In this document: positions 44,850-56,937 of the stretch, in pieces
How the letters are laid out: each line of letters starts with the position of its first letter
Position numbering within the stretch: the first letter of the stretch is position 1
Source of the DNA: Macrotis lagotis
Taxonomy: Eukaryota; Chordata; Mammalia; Peramelemorphia; Peramelidae
NCBI RefSeq assembly: GCF_037893015.1
Contig: NC_133666.1
Coordinates: 463,316,867 to 463,380,866 of the forward strand
Reading direction: 5' to 3'
DNA: 64,000 nt
Notes under the pieces: model-generated
The model's database searches: none
Seen by the model: only the letters and a program-made list of their open reading frames with translations
Told to the model about the DNA's origin: nothing
Made by a program: the position numbers and the translations under genes

Positions 44850-46713
44850 AAGAGACTGCCTATTCAATGAATACACAGCAGTAGGACAATTAAATCTGTG
44901 GCCAGTGATCAGTGTCTATATCTGATCCTGACTATATCTTCATGGTCTAATCAATGGATTTCCCAGCCCCTCCAAAAATAGAAGTCTGAATTCCAGTTCT
45001 GTCTATCTTCTTGGTTTTGATATCAACAAGTAAGTTCCATGAAACCTAAGGATGAGGGATTCTTGACCAAAAGCTTGGATGAAGCATGCCTCATAGAAAG
45101 GGTGCTGATTATGGAGTCAGTGGGCCTGGGATTAGAACAATAATAAGAATGGCCAGCATGACCCTCACCAGTCACTCCAGGAGATGTCCTTCTCTTGGAG
45201 AGTATGTGGAATGACTTTTCCTGGTCCTTACCTAGACACTGTTTTACTATGTGGTCAGAACCTGCCCCTGCTCTGGGAGAACAATGAACATGAAGGGTAA
45301 CATAGCACTTTGGAGAGTCGAAGCTTTTAGACCCTGGAAACTTATCTCACTCTTTTGCTTAATAACCTACTTTTGTTGACATCTATCTCTGGATCTCGGC
45401 AGTCCTGGTTTTCTTCAGTGGCTTTGCTGTATTCTCCAAATGCCAGGATTCTCTGTTTTGCTGAGCCTCTTACAGAGTGTCTGACTGTGCCACCTCACAG
45501 GACATTTGGGATCATGTTCCTAGCCTGTCTCATTTTTTTCCTTAAACAGCAGAGTTTGTCATTTGCCTGTTTTATCCCCCCAAGGTCCAACTGCATAACA
45601 TTCCCATCCTCAGCTTAGCAGTGCCCTGGATTCTTTGAACTGTGCTCCCCTGTGTAAAGCTTGCTTTGAAAGCAGCTGCCATCTTTTAGCATTAATGAAC
45701 ATTTGGGGAGCACTTAGCTGGGGATGGGGCAATTTATATACTGTGCTTTAAAAAGTTTTTTTTAAAGGAAATAAAAATCCCTGTGCTTTTTTCCTAGAAC
45801 ACATACCAAGTTCTCTCTACAGTAGCCAGTGAGATAGATACATATGCTCTGCCCACTTGCTCCCACAACATATGTGTAAATGTACATACATACAAAATAT
45901 ATAGGACTGTTTGCATGTATGTGTGTATATACATATATGTATATACATATATATGTGTGTGTATATATATAATGTATATACATATATATGTGTATATACA
46001 TATATTTTTTACATGAGTGTGCCCTTGAAAAAAAATGTTCTTATGAAGAGAAAGACAGGGTTGGAAAAGACCTAGGCCCTACCCACAAGGAGCTTACAAT
46101 CTTACAGCAATAGAACATCAATAGAATTTAAAGACCAAGTGAAATTCTGCCAAATTCTGCCAGTGTTTTGGTCAATTCAATCATGCTTCCTTTGTGCATA
46201 GAAAAAAGAGGTGCCTGGTTTTTTTTCTAACTAAACATGATCAGAAGTCATCAAATATCTAACAATATTGAAAAGGTCTTTCTCTGCAACCAGGCAAAAG
46301 GGAATATCTTCCATCATTTTATCTTCTTTGCCATCTAAAGGAAATAGTGCAGCTCATTTGGTACATACTAAATGCAAAATTCTGCTCCATCACTTTCACT
46401 ACTGGGGAAACACCAAAGTCATTTTTTCTTAATCCAGCCATCCTAGAACTGCTTTTTTCCAAATGACTTCTGCTGTGAACACCACTGTCAATCAGAATGC
46501 CATACCAGATTCAAGCTGTCTCAAAATTGTCACCAGTGGAAATATTTTCTCCACTGAATTTCCCTCTTCAACTTCCCTTATTTGTATGTGTCCAATTCTG
46601 TCATAGATGTAACTGGAGATATAAGAGTACTATAAGACATGATCACAAAGATCAAAATTTTGGAGAGACAAATAACATATACGGAACTATTCATTGGGGC
46701 TAAATTATATGAT
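44850..46713. other. Intron DNA, no exon recognised
   Basis: The dinucleotide tract at 45.9 kb and a short R2 piece at 46060-46130 are the only recognisable content. Confidence 0.4.
45868..46012. repeat. AT/GT-rich alternating purine-pyrimidine tract
   Basis: Irregular tatatacatatatgtg units over about 145 bp, almost strictly alternating and partly self-complementary. Confidence 0.85.
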
Positions 46714-46960
46714 GTTACTTTTCCAGTACTTTTCAGCTGTGTCTGACTCTTGATGATCCAATTTAAGATTTTCTTGGCAGAGATATAGGAATAGTTTGCC
46801 TTTTCCAGCTCATTTTATGGATGAGGATGAGAATGAGGAAAAGAGGGTTAAGCGTCTTTCCCAGGGTCACCCAGATAGGAAAGGTCTGAGGTTAGATTTG
46901 AACTCAGAAAGAGGAATCTTCCTGACTCCAGGTCTGGCACTCTATCCACTGCACCACAAA
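46714..46960 (-). mobile_element. Type-2 SINE
   Basis: cagctgtgtctgactcttg (tail end), then ctggcactctatccactgc at the head. Confidence 0.8.
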
Positions 46961-46999
46961 CTATATGATATGAATTGCCAAAAGATCATCTGATTTAGC

Positions 47000-47330
47000 A
47001 CTAAAAGGTCTAGACCATGCCTTTAATTTACAGATGAGGAAACTAAGGCCAAGAAATGTAACTATTTCCCAAGGTCACACAGACAAGAGTTAAGATATGA
47101 ACCCAGGCAACTAGGTGGCGCAGTGCACAGAGCACTGGCCCTGGAATCAGGAGGACCTGAATACAAATCTGGCCTCAAACACTTAATAATTGCCTAGCTG
47201 TGTGATCTTGGGCAAGTCACTTAACCCCACTGCCTTAAATAAAAAAAATTTTTTTAGAAAGCTATGAACCCAGATTTCAAGTATACTGTTAAATCTAGCA
47301 TTTCCATCCTTTTGTATAATGCTGCCTTCT
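47000..47330 (-). mobile_element. MIR split by a SINE
   Basis: acagatgaggaaactaagg, ccaaggtcacacagacaag, then after the SINE cagatttcaagtatactg. Confidence 0.65.
47106..47260 (+). mobile_element. Type-1 SINE inserted in a MIR
   Basis: ggcaactaggtggcgcag to ccactgccttaaataaa. tatgaaccca precedes it and follows it; MIR sequence continues on both sides. Confidence 0.87.
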
Positions 47331-48054
47331 ATTGCAGTAGGATTTCAGAAAAAGAAGTGAGCATGGGCTGAAGTTGTCTGAGAAGGTTGAGAAGGCAGGA
47401 GGCATTGGAGATGGAATTTGAAAGGTAAGAAGAGTTTAGATTTGGTAGTTGGCAAATCTATTGTTCAAAAAACATTCTTTAAACATCTGCAATGATAGGT
47501 CAACTGCAAGCTAGCAAAACTACACAAGTCATATTTTCTGTTTCCTCTAGCCAAGACCATGATCTTTGCCCAGGAGAAACAAAAAAAGAACCAAGAAAAA
47601 AGGACACTAGAAAAGTGGAAACCATGCAAATCAATTCTGCCATGAGAAAATGTGCAAGAGTTCTAATTAACAATAACAATAACAACAAAACCCAAATCAC
47701 TGCCTTTGTTCTCTTTGATGGCTGCTGGAAGTTTATTGAAGAAAAAGAAGTTTTGATTGCTAGATTTTTTTTCAGAATGGTCATACTGTGGGTAACATTC
47801 ATGGAGTTGTAAAAAAAATTGTAAATGTTTCTCTTTGACCCTTGTATAAAGACAATAAAAGATCATAAAAATTATGTTATAGTAAATTGTATAGTAAAAA
47901 TATTCATGTAAAAAACATTAATAAAGAATTGTAATCCAACATAGGGTAGGTAATAAAAAAAAGTATATAGCTTTCCCCAAAGACTTCAAGTCACCAGGGA
48001 AAGATAAATCATAGTCCTGAAGAACTTTCTGTACCACCATTGATGACATCTGGA

Positions 48055-48250
48055 AAACTAGACAGAGATGGGCAGAAGTAATTTAAAATAAGGTTAAATT
48101 GAGATAAATGCAAAGTCTTTTTTTGGGATTTAAGATGATCCCACACAAGGAGAGAGGTCTGACTATATACTAGTAGCTAGGGAGCGGGTGATTTAGTAGT
48201 CTCCAAGCTCAATGAGATTCAATAGCAACAATGTGAATTAACTCAAACTT
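48055..48250 (-). mobile_element. Ancient repeat R1, short reverse copy
   Basis: aaatgcaaagtctt… gtctccaagctcaatgag… caacaatgtgaatta. It corresponds in reverse orientation to the central part of the repeat at 21920-23200 and at 63051-63240 (agcttgcagtttactaaaat). Confidence 0.45.
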
Positions 48251-48811
48251 CAGGCAGATCCATGATTTCACCAATGTGGGTACCTTCTGTATAGATTACA
48301 ATCAGCTGTGCCTTTACATTTCATGCATCTTTATCCACAATCTTCCACAAATCCTTCATAGTGGATCCATACAGGCTGTTGAATATTTTCATTTAAATAT
48401 TTCAAGGATACTAAAGCCACATCTGAGCCATCTATGTTTTATCCCTTGCTTTTGTTCTATAATAGTTCATCTCTACTTCTGCTCACACATTTTCAAAATG
48501 ACAACTTTATTTCATTTAGTGCATGTTAATTATTGTTGGTTATATGCTTGCAACTACCAAGTATCTTTCCATTGTATTTAGGGTCATCAGAAATTTAGTT
48601 TTGAGAGCAGGGTGTTCCATGTATTTTCTCTGGAAGAATATTTGTATTAAGATAGTGGACATCTGTTGAGGGAAGCAGCCTCAGATTAATACAGAAATAA
48701 TCCATAATTTCTGAAACCTAATCCACATACTTTCCTCCTTAATCCTGAGGTTAAATCCTGGGTTGTACTCTCTCACCTTGATCTTTAGTTTTATTGGTAT
48801 GGAGCATCCTT

Positions 48812-48955
48812 TTTCTTTTAACTAAGGCAACGGGGTTAAGTGATTTGGTCAAGGTCACACAGCTAGGCAATTATTAAGTGACTGAGGCTGGATTTGAATT
48901 CCGGTCCTCCTGACTCCAAGGCCAGTGGTCTATCCACTATCCACCTAGCTGCCCC
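48812..48955 (-). mobile_element. Type-1 SINE, 10 bp target duplication
   Basis: tggtatggag at 48795-48804 and 48956-48965. The element head reads ggggcagctaggtgga on the minus strand. Confidence 0.88.
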
Positions 48956-48997
48956 TGGTATGGAGTGTTCTAAGAACACTTCTACAATTTATGGTCT

Positions 48998-49612
48998 TAA
49001 GATAAAAGTCATTCCCCAATGGTCAAAGGATATGAACAGGCAGTTTTCAGATAAAAAAAAAATCAAAGATACATAAAAGTTAAAAAAAGATAAAAAGTTA
49101 TCATGTGAAAATATGTTCTAAACCACTGCTGATTAGAGAAATGCAAATTAAAACAACTCTGAGGTACCACCTCATACCTATCAAATTGATCAATGACAGG
49201 AAAGGAAAATTGGGACATTAATATTGTGCTGGTAGAATTATGAATTGAGCCAACCATCATGGAGAGTAGTTCAGAACTATGCCCAAAGAACAATCAAACT
49301 GTGCATACCCTTTGATACAGAGGTACCACTACTAGGTCTGGGTCCCAAAGAAATTTTTTAAAAAGGGAAAAAGGATCTACTTATATATAAAAATATCTAT
49401 AACAGTTCTTTTTGTGGTAGCAAAGAATTGGAAATTTAGGGGATGCCTATCAACTCAAGACTAATATGAAAATATATTTTATATGATTGCACATATATAA
49501 CCTATATCAAATTGAAGGGAGAAAATACAGAAATCAAAAATTTTTAAATGAATGTCAAAATTAGTCTTTATATGTAATTCAAAAAAAAATAAAATATTAT
49601 TTTCTTTATTTA
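48998..49612 (+). mobile_element. Old L1 3' end with internal deletion
   Basis: ccaatggtcaaaggatatg… gagaaatgcaaattaaaac… ctttgatacagaggtacc… gcaaagaattggaaattt, then a jump to the 3' UTR end and an A-rich tail. Confidence 0.75.
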
Positions 49613-49624
49613 AAAAAGTACAGT

Positions 49625-49860
49625 CAGGGATTTGCCTGGGACATAGAGAGGTTGAAAGTGATTTGTCCTAGATTGCCCAGACATTGGGTGGCAGAAGTGG
49701 GGTTTAAATTTAGGATTTCCTTTCCATATTGACTTATCATATATCTATCATGCTAAATTTCCTTTCAAATTTAAGCTACATAACTAAAAGCCTAGGGAAT
49801 GGATTGGACCAAATAACCCCAGAAGTCCATTCCAACCATGGGATTTTCATCAAAGGGTAC
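49625..49860. mobile_element. MIR remnants
   Basis: Reverse at 49625-49765 (gatttgtcctagattgccc). A forward tail at 49790-49850 (ggattggaccaaataacc). Confidence 0.5.
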
Positions 49861-50019
49861 TAAATTAAAATAATAGTTCTGTCTGAAGATTTATAATAAT
49901 GCATGAAACTCATTAGTATTCGGGTTAATAAGTTGAATGCTTTTAAAAAAATTAATAAAAGAATTTTGTATTACTATTTAACTTGTCACTTTTTAAAAAT
50001 AGTAAAACCAACTAAAAAT

Positions 50020-50160
50020 AGAGCATTTTTGAGTGTTTATTATGCTCCAGACAATGTACTAAGCATTTTGGATACAAGCAAATAAGATGGTCCCTACCCT
50101 ATGGAGCTTATATTCTAATGGGGGAAGATAATTCATAAAAAGAGGAAGTTAGATGTAAAG
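50020..50160 (+). repeat. Old dispersed repeat R2, 5' part
   Basis: gagtgtttattatgctccag, aagcattttggatacaagc, ggagcttatattctaatggg. Short related pieces are at 14120-14200 and 46060-46130. Confidence 0.5.
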
Positions 50161-50599
50161 GGAATGGTACATTAATGGGGAGAAGGCAGCTGTCAAACAG
50201 CAAAAAAGCAGCAGGCAAAAAGGGAGAGCAAAGTTAATTGGGAGTGATGTGAGCATTGTTGGCATCACTTATGAAAGGTGAAGAAGTCTCAATAAAGAGA
50301 GCAGGGTATCAGATTATATTTCTGGGGGATTAGGGTGGGGGAATGGGAATGACTAACTAGCAAGTAGAAAAGTACAGAAAGCGAGCCAAATTGAGACCAG
50401 AGATAGCACAGTTGGGGCTCCTCAAGAAATGAAGTAGGGAATTATCAATCAGGAGAAAGAGCTCCAGGGAAGAAGAATGTAAAAATCTATGATGATACAA
50501 AGCCAGGCTCAAGAATACAATTATCAGTATTTGCCTGCTTCATATAGCATCTACAGCTACTTTTCTCATCAGAAACAAAGAGAACTTTCTAGTTGCATA

Positions 50600-50741
50600 A
50601 ATATAATTTAGTTCAATGCTTACATTTTACAGATGAGGAAAATGAGGTCAATCAGAGGAAATCAAGTGACTTGTCCAAAGACATACAACTAGTTAATAGC
50701 ATATCTTAAATGTGGAGCCAGACCTTTTGATTCTAGGTCTG
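50600..50741 (-). mobile_element. MIR
   Basis: cattttacagatgaggaaaa, gtgacttgtccaaagac, gattctaggtctg. Confidence 0.65.
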
Positions 50742-50980
50742 GGGGCAGCTAAGTGATGTAGTAAATAGTGTGGAGTCAAGAACAACTGAGTTCAAATCCT
50801 GTCTCAGGCAATTAACTCGTAGTATAATTCCGGGCAAATCATCTAACTTCTGTTTTCCTCAGTTTCCCCATCTGTAGAAATTGAAAAAAAATAGCTCCTA
50901 CCTCACAGGATTATTGTGAGGACCAAATAAAATAACATAAAAGCATTCTGCAAACTTCCATCATATTAATCATCATCATT
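50742..50980 (+). mobile_element. SINE head joined to MIR-type 3' half
   Basis: gggggcagctaagtgatg then cctcagtttccccatctg and ggattattgtgaggacc. Confidence 0.7.
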
Positions 50981-51017
50981 ACTACTATTATTATTAATAT
51001 ACACACATACACACAAA

Positions 51018-51163
51018 TTTGCCATTCCCTTCTTCAGATCATTTTACAGATGAGGAAACTGAGGCAAACAAGATTAAGTGACTTGCCTAGGGTCATATAG
51101 TCTATAAGTATCTGATAAGTCTTTCTGATTCCAAGTCCATTCACGGTACCACCTAGTCTTACC
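51018..51163 (-). mobile_element. Type-2 SINE, partial
   Basis: tttgccattcccttcttc, gaggaaactgaggcaaac, ggtaccacctag. The RTE-like end is missing. Confidence 0.65.
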
Positions 51164-52159
51164 AACTTCCTTGCTAGATGTTATTTCAAGTATAAAAGAA
51201 AAAGCTGGGGGGTGCACAGAAAAGCATAAATTTGATCAGCCTAGTCTTATAGAACACTGGACCCAGTAATACATCTCTCAAAAGCCACTCGAGGATAAGC
51301 ATGTGAAGATATAATCAACTAAAGTGGAAGGGACAAGATAGTAGGTTTCCCTATTCTCCCCTGTGCGATGTAAGTGCTCAAAAGTGTTTGATGACTGATA
51401 AAGTGATTTGGATCTACTCTTTCCTTGTAATATTAGGTTACCTTGAACTCAGTTTTTTTCCATGCTCAGTAAAAAGGAAAAAAAATACATTCTCCAACCT
51501 CCAAGTAGAAATAGTAGACTAAGAGACTGTTTTCAGTAAGAATCCTCATATCTTGCTCAGAGGAAAATTTGGAGCAATGTATAGTTTAATTGATCTTGAT
51601 TAAATTCAAAATTTAATGGCAAACTGATGTGAAGTGACTGTTTTTTTTTCTGTTTTGCACTTAACATTATATCCTTTTCTTTTTTACCACAATATCTCTT
51701 GCACATCTCCTTTCAGTTAACCCAGGCATCCTGCACACTTCACTCTGATTAATTCACCCTCTATGGTCTGCTCTACCATCAGACCAACAACCTTGCCCTT
51801 GCTCAGTGGGAACTCTCCATCCCTGAAGTCCAGCCCTTGGGCAGTATAAGGCCAGAGAAATCATTGGTCTGGTGCTGCAGAGGAAAGCAAAGGTGAGATT
51901 CAAAATTCAATAAATTGAGGAGCTTTCTAGGGATGAATTAATCAAATGCCTGACCAAATATATAGCAAGATAATTTTTAAGTTTTGGGGCCTTGGCAGGA
52001 AAAAAGCTTCCTCACCTCTGCCCTAAAATCATCATTTTTTTAGAACTTCTGGGATCCTTTAAACAGATTAGTACTTAGCTTAAGTAATGCCTCCTGTAGA
52101 AGATTCCCCTCTTCCTCCCCACTCCATCCAGGCCCCATACTGAGCCAATGCTCTCCCCT
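51164..52159. other. Intron DNA, nothing recognised
   Basis: No repeat family or open frame of note was seen by eye. Confidence 0.4.
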
Positions 52160-52342
52160 TGCTGACTATTTAGTATAGAGGATAAATGGTTGGGTCTAAA
52201 CTGAGGAGGACCTGGGCTCAAATGTGACCAGTATCATCTATTAGCAAATCACTGCAACTCTTTTGTCTTTGGTTCCTCAATGGTAAATCAGGGATACAAT
52301 AGCAACTGCCTTCCCAGGGTTGTTGTCAAAATTAAATGAGAT
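52160..52342 (+). mobile_element. MIR, left part, split by the L1 nest
   Basis: gaggaggacctgggctcaaa, ccttcccagggttgttgtc, attaaatgagat. Its tail resumes at 56160-56212 (tatttgtaaagtagcatgg). Confidence 0.75.
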
Positions 52343-53175
52343 GAAAAACTGGAAAACAGTATGGCAAGAGCTAGGCATAGACTCACAAATCACACTTATA
52401 CCAAAAATAAGGTGAAAATGGGTACGGAAATTAGACATAAAAGGTGATACATAGACCTATTAATAGATCAAGAACTACTCTATCAGATCTATGGAATGGG
52501 GAGAAATTTATGATCAAACAAAAAAATAAGAGTACATTATAAATGGCAACATGGATGATTTTGACTATATTAAATGAAAAAATTTTTGCACTAATAAAAC
52601 CAATGCTGCCAATATTAGAAGGAAAACAAAGGTAGGAAACAATTTTCACAGTTAGGGATGCTGATAAAAATCTCATTTCTAAAATATGTAGAGAACTGAA
52701 TCAAATTTATAAGGTTACAAGTCATTCCTCAGTTGATTAATGGTTAAAGCATATGAACATGAAGTTTTCAAATGAAGAAATTAAAGCTATATTAAGCAAA
52801 TGAAAAAATCATTACTGATTCAAATAATTGCTGATTAGGGAAATGCAAATCAAAACAGCTATGAAGTACTACCTCACATCTATCAGATTGGCTAAGATGT
52901 CAAAAAAGGAAAAATTATCAATTCTGGAGAGTTGTGGGAAGATTGGGACATTAATGCACTGTTGGTGGAGTTGTGAACTAATCCAACTGTTCTGGAGAGC
53001 AATCTGGAACTATGTCCAAAGAACAATAAAGCTCTTCAAACCATTTGATCCAACTTGGTCTATATCCAGAAGAAATCATAAAAATGATTATATCAATAGA
53101 TGCTAAAAAAGCTTTTGACAAAATACAACACCCATTCCTACTAAAAACACTAGAGAGAGTGTAGGAATAAATGGA

Positions 53176-53688
53176 TTGTTCCTTAGAATTATAAGCAGTA
53201 TCTATCTGAAACAATCAACAAGCATTATATTCAATGAGGATAGGCTAGAGGCATTCCCAATAAGATCAGGGGTGAAACAAGGATGCCCATTATTACCACT
53301 ACTATCCAATATTGTATCAGAAATGTTAGCTTCAGCAATTAGAGAAGAAAAAGAAATTACAGGAATTAGAATAGGGAAGGAAGAGACAAAAGTCTCACTC
53401 TTTGCAGATGACATGATAGTAAACCTAATGAATCCCAAAAACTCATCTAAAAAACTACTAGAAATAATTATAAACTTTAGCATGGTTGCAGGATATAAAA
53501 TAAACCCTCATAAATCCTCAACATTTCTATATATGACTAGCAAGATGCAGCAGAAAGAGCTAGAAAGAGAAATCCCATTCAAAGTAACTTCAGACAGTAT
53601 AAAATACCTGGGAGTCTACCTGTCAAGGCAGACTCAGAAACATTTTGAAAACAATTACAAAACACTTCTCACACAAAATCAGATTTAA
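53176..53688 (+). pseudogene. L1 ORF2 reverse-transcriptase fragment
   Basis: 170 open codons carry the L1 RT core: SGVKQGCPLLPLLSNIV (residues 31-47, normally LSPLLFNIV) and the catalytic FADDM (76-80), then AGYKIN and KYLGVYL. L1 ORF2p copies element RNA at the nicked target site. With no endonuclease domain and frames broken after 53688, it cannot encode a working enzyme. The length of the open frame suggests a moderately young insertion. Confidence 0.85.
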
Positions 53689-53796
53689 ATAACTGGGCAA
53701 ATATCAACTGCTCATGGACAGGCTGAGCAAATATAATAAAAATGACAATTCTACCAAAATTGAACTACTTGTTTAGTGCCCTACCAATCAAAATTC

Positions 53797-53927
53797 CAAG
53801 ATTTTATTCATTTTGAGTTTTACAATTTTTCCCCTATTCTTGCTTCCCTCCCCCCACCCCCCACAGAAGGTAGTCTGTTAATCTTTACATTGCTTCCATG
53901 GTATACATTGATCCAAGTTGCAATCAC
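53797..53927 (-). mobile_element. Very short L1 3' end inserted in ORF2
   Basis: About 130 bp of L1 3' UTR in reverse orientation (gattttattcattttgag … atggtatacattgatcc) interrupts the coding sequence between aaaattccaag and aaaaattac. The same 3' UTR segment appears at 17555-17690 and, in plus orientation, at 58070-58200. This is an extreme 5' truncation. Confidence 0.75.
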
Positions 53928-54594
53928 AAAACCAAAAAATTACTTTAATGAATTAGAAAAAATTGTAAGTAAATTCATATGGAGAAATAAAAAATCAAGA
54001 ATCTCCAGGGATTTAATGAAAAAAAAAGTGCTAAAGAAAGTGGTTTATCTCTATCAGATCTAAAATTATATGATAAAGCATCAGTCATCAAAACTGTCTG
54101 GTATGGGCTGAGAAACTGAGTAGTGGATCAGTGGAATAGTCTAGGTGTAATAGTAGGAACTGATTATAGTAATCTTCTGTTTGATAAACCCAAAGAGTCC
54201 AGCTATTGGGGAAAATTGGAAGTTATTATGGCAGAAACTTGGATTAGACCAATCAATACCTCACACCCCATTCCAAGATAAAATCAAAATGGATCTAGAC
54301 ATAAAAAACAGTATTATAAGTAAAGTAGGAGATCAAGGAATAGTTTACCTGTCAGATCTATGGAAAGGGAAGTAGTTATGATCAAGGAAGAGATGGAGAA
54401 TACCATTAAAAATAAACTAGACAATTTTGATTACATTAAATTAAAAAGTTTTTACACAGACAAAACCACTGTTACCAAGATCATAAGAAATGTAGTAAAT
54501 TGGGAAACAATTTTTACAGCTAGTATTTCTGACAAATTTCTCATTTCTAAAATATACAGAGAACTGAGTCAAATTAAAAAACAAAAACAAGACA

Positions 54595-54742
54595 GGGGTG
54601 GCTAGGTGGCACAGTGACTAGAGCACCGGCCCTGGAGTCAGGAGTGCCTGAGTTCAAATCTGGCCTCAGACACTTAATAATTACCTAGCTGTGTGGCCTT
54701 GGGCAAGTCACTTAACTCCATTTGCCTTGGGGGAAAAAAAAG
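54595..54742 (+). mobile_element. Type-1 SINE in the younger L1
   Basis: ggggtggctaggtggcacag… through tttgccttggggg and A8. It splits the ORF2 3' part so that coding similarity stops at about 54594 and resumes at about 54745. It looks well preserved, consistent with being the latest layer of the nest. Confidence 0.85.
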
Positions 54743-54860
54743 ATAAGCCACTCACCAATTGACAAATGGTCAAAGGATATGCAAAGGCAATGTACAGATG
54801 AGGAAATCAGTTATCCATAGTTTTATGAAAAACTGCTCTAAATAACTAATTATTAGAGAA

Positions 54861-55100
54861 ATGCAAATTAAAACATCTCTAAGTTATCACCTCGCACCTC
54901 TCAGACTGGCCAAGATGACCAGAAAGGACAATGATCAATGTTGGAAGAGAAGTGGGAAATCTGGGACACTAATGCATTGTTGGTGGAGCTGTGAACTCAT
55001 CCAGCGTTTCTGGAGAGCAATTTGGAATTATGCCCAAAAGACAACAAAAATGTGTACACCCTTTGATCCAGCAATACCATTACTGGGTCTATACCCTTAA
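54861..55100 (+). pseudogene. L1 ORF2 C-terminal Cys/His segment
   Basis: 79 codons of the ORF2 tail: QIKTSLSYHLAPLRLAKM, then CWKRSGKSGTLMHCWWSC. The L1 motif CX3CX7HX4C has its second Cys changed to Ser here; compare the intact CWKGCGKSGTLLHCWWNC of the copy at 57245-57523. It belongs to the younger L1 after the SINE. Confidence 0.8.
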
Positions 55101-55228
55101 GAGATTATGAAAAAGGGTAAAAAAATATCACCTTTACAAAAATATTCACAGCAGCTGTTTGTGGTGGCAAAGAATTGGAAATTGAGTGAATGTCCATCAA
55201 TTGGGGAATAGTTCAATAAATTGTGATA

Positions 55229-55230
<2 letters not shown>

Positions 55231-55259
<29 letters not shown>
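55231..55259. repeat. (TG)n in the younger L1
   Basis: An expansion at the L1 'gtggtatatgtatg' site seen unexpanded in the copy at 57690. Confidence 0.85.
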
Positions 55260-56159
55260 TGGAATACCATTGTTCTCTTAGAAACCAGGAGGGAGGAGGG
55301 AGGAGAATTCAGGGAAGCCTGGAAGGATATGCATGAACTGAAGCTGAGCGAGATGAGCAGAACCAGAAAAACATTGTATACCCTAAAAGCAATATGGGGT
55401 TGACGATCAATCTTAATGTACTTGCTCATTCCAACAGGGCAACAATCAGGCACAATTTTGGGATATCTGACATGGACAATATAAAAAAAGAAATCATAAA
55501 AATGTTAAAGTGCTCACATATTCCAAAATATTTATAGTGGCTCTATTTGTAGAGTAAAGAAGAAATCGAGGGGAATAGCTGAACGAGTTATGGTATATGA
55601 ATGTTATTGAGTACCATTATTCTATAAGAAACCAAGAATGGTTAAACTCTAGAGAAGCATAGAAAGAATTACATGAACTAATGTTAAGTGAAAGGAGTAG
55701 AAATCAAGAGAAGTATGTACATATTAACAACAAAATTATGAGTTGATGAGCTTTGATGGATGCAGCTACTCTCAGTAGTTCAGAGAGCTAGGACAACTCT
55801 GGGAGACCTGCTATGCACAATGCTATCCACATCCAGATAAAGGAAAAAAAAATCAAAATTACAGAATCTGAATGTACACTATATTCACTTTTAAAAATTT
55901 CTCTTATGTTCTCTTATGTTTTTCCAAGGTTTTCTTTCTTTTCCCTTAGTCCTAATTCCTCATACAGAAAAAATTAATATCTAAACATGCTAAAATCAAA
56001 TGTACATGTACTATGTAATGAACATTACATAGACTGTTCGCTGCTGAGGGGAGAAGAGTGGAGGAAAATTGAGTAACATAAAATATGCATGTGGATGAAT
56101 GTTGAAAAACTTTCGTAACATGTAATCAGAAAAATAAAATGAAATATAAATTTAAAAAG

Positions 56160-56395
56160 ATTAAATGAAATATTTGTAAAGTAGCATGGTGAAATACAGT
56201 ACTAAATGGAGGAAAGTTTCCTTAATTGTAATTCTTTGGGTATTTGGTTTGCATCTATTTGCATACTGTCTCCCCAACAGAAGGCCTTCCTCTAGGAAAA
56301 GGAAACTTTTTGGTTTTTTTCTTTGTATTTTTAGCTTAGCATAATGCCTGGTCCATAGTAAGCACTTAAGTCAACTGAATGGCATTGCCACTTGG
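56160..56395 (+). mobile_element. MIR tail and L2 3' end
   Basis: 56160-56212 completes the MIR of 52160. 56250-56395 is L2-like (cataatgcctggtccatag, aagcacttaagtcaactg). Confidence 0.6.
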
Positions 56396-56799
56396 GCAAT
56401 GCTAGTGATGATGAATATTAGCAATAATTCTAAAGTTAGACCTGATCTTTGGCAGTCTAGTGCGGTCACAAGCACTCATATTATATATTAATTATATATT
56501 ATGTACATTATATATTATAAGCTCTTCTGTATGATGAGAGGGCAGAGGGCGTGATCTTTGCAAAATCCTTTTAGTCTTAATCCCATAATTCTGCAAAGTC
56601 AAGGTGAGAGAATATGAGAGAGGAATTTAGGGTTAAGAAATGAATCAATTTTATTGGAGCAATAAGATACTATTAGGCAAACACTTCCTCTCTAAGAGTA
56701 TGCACTTGCTTTGATTCAGGAAAGAGTTACATGTTGCAGTAAGCAAGATTCTAGAAAAAGAGAAAACCTGAAGTCCTTCCATGTGCTTTTACATTTGTG

Positions 56800-56937
56800 T
56801 TGGAAGGAAGCTTAGGGTAATAGAAAGAAAACTATTCGTGTAACCAGAAAAGTGATTTTAAATTTAGGCTTTAAATACATTTACTCGCTGGGTGATCTTA
56901 GACAGGTCACTTAAAGTTTGGTGATAATGGTTTAATA
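56800..56937 (+). mobile_element. MIR fragment
   Basis: taggctttaaatacattt, ctgggtgatcttagacagg. Interrupted by the L1 at 56947. Confidence 0.5.

Larger units (their letters stand above)
53087..55488 (+). mobile_element. Younger L1 inserted in the old L1, truncated at both ends
   Basis: It is flanked by a perfect 16 bp duplication, agaaatcataaaaatg, at 53071-53086 and 55489-55504. It begins inside the ORF2 reverse transcriptase ([15 protein letters not shown]) and ends with an A7 run about 300 bp before the normal L1 3' end, which can be seen in the copy at 56947-58225. It is itself interrupted by a small opposite-strand L1 piece at 53797-53927 and a SINE at 54595-54742. Confidence 0.85.
52345..56159 (+). 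mobile_element. Old L1 3' portion, split by a younger L1
   Basis: The left part, 52345-53086, is degenerate ORF2 C-terminus; the last Cys/His motif survives as CGK…LMHCWWSC with the first Cys changed to Ile. The right part, 55505-56159, is the continuation into the 3' UTR and an A-rich end. The element sits in a MIR: 'attaaatgagat' at 52331-52342 and 'attaaatgaaat' at 56160-56171 look like its target duplication. The region from 53087 to 55488 is a later insertion. Confidence 0.8.

Noticed and set aside
47492..47812. 106-codon plus and 100-codon minus overlapping frames
   Set aside because: Mutually overlapping, low complexity in the middle (aacaataacaac), no motif; most likely chance.
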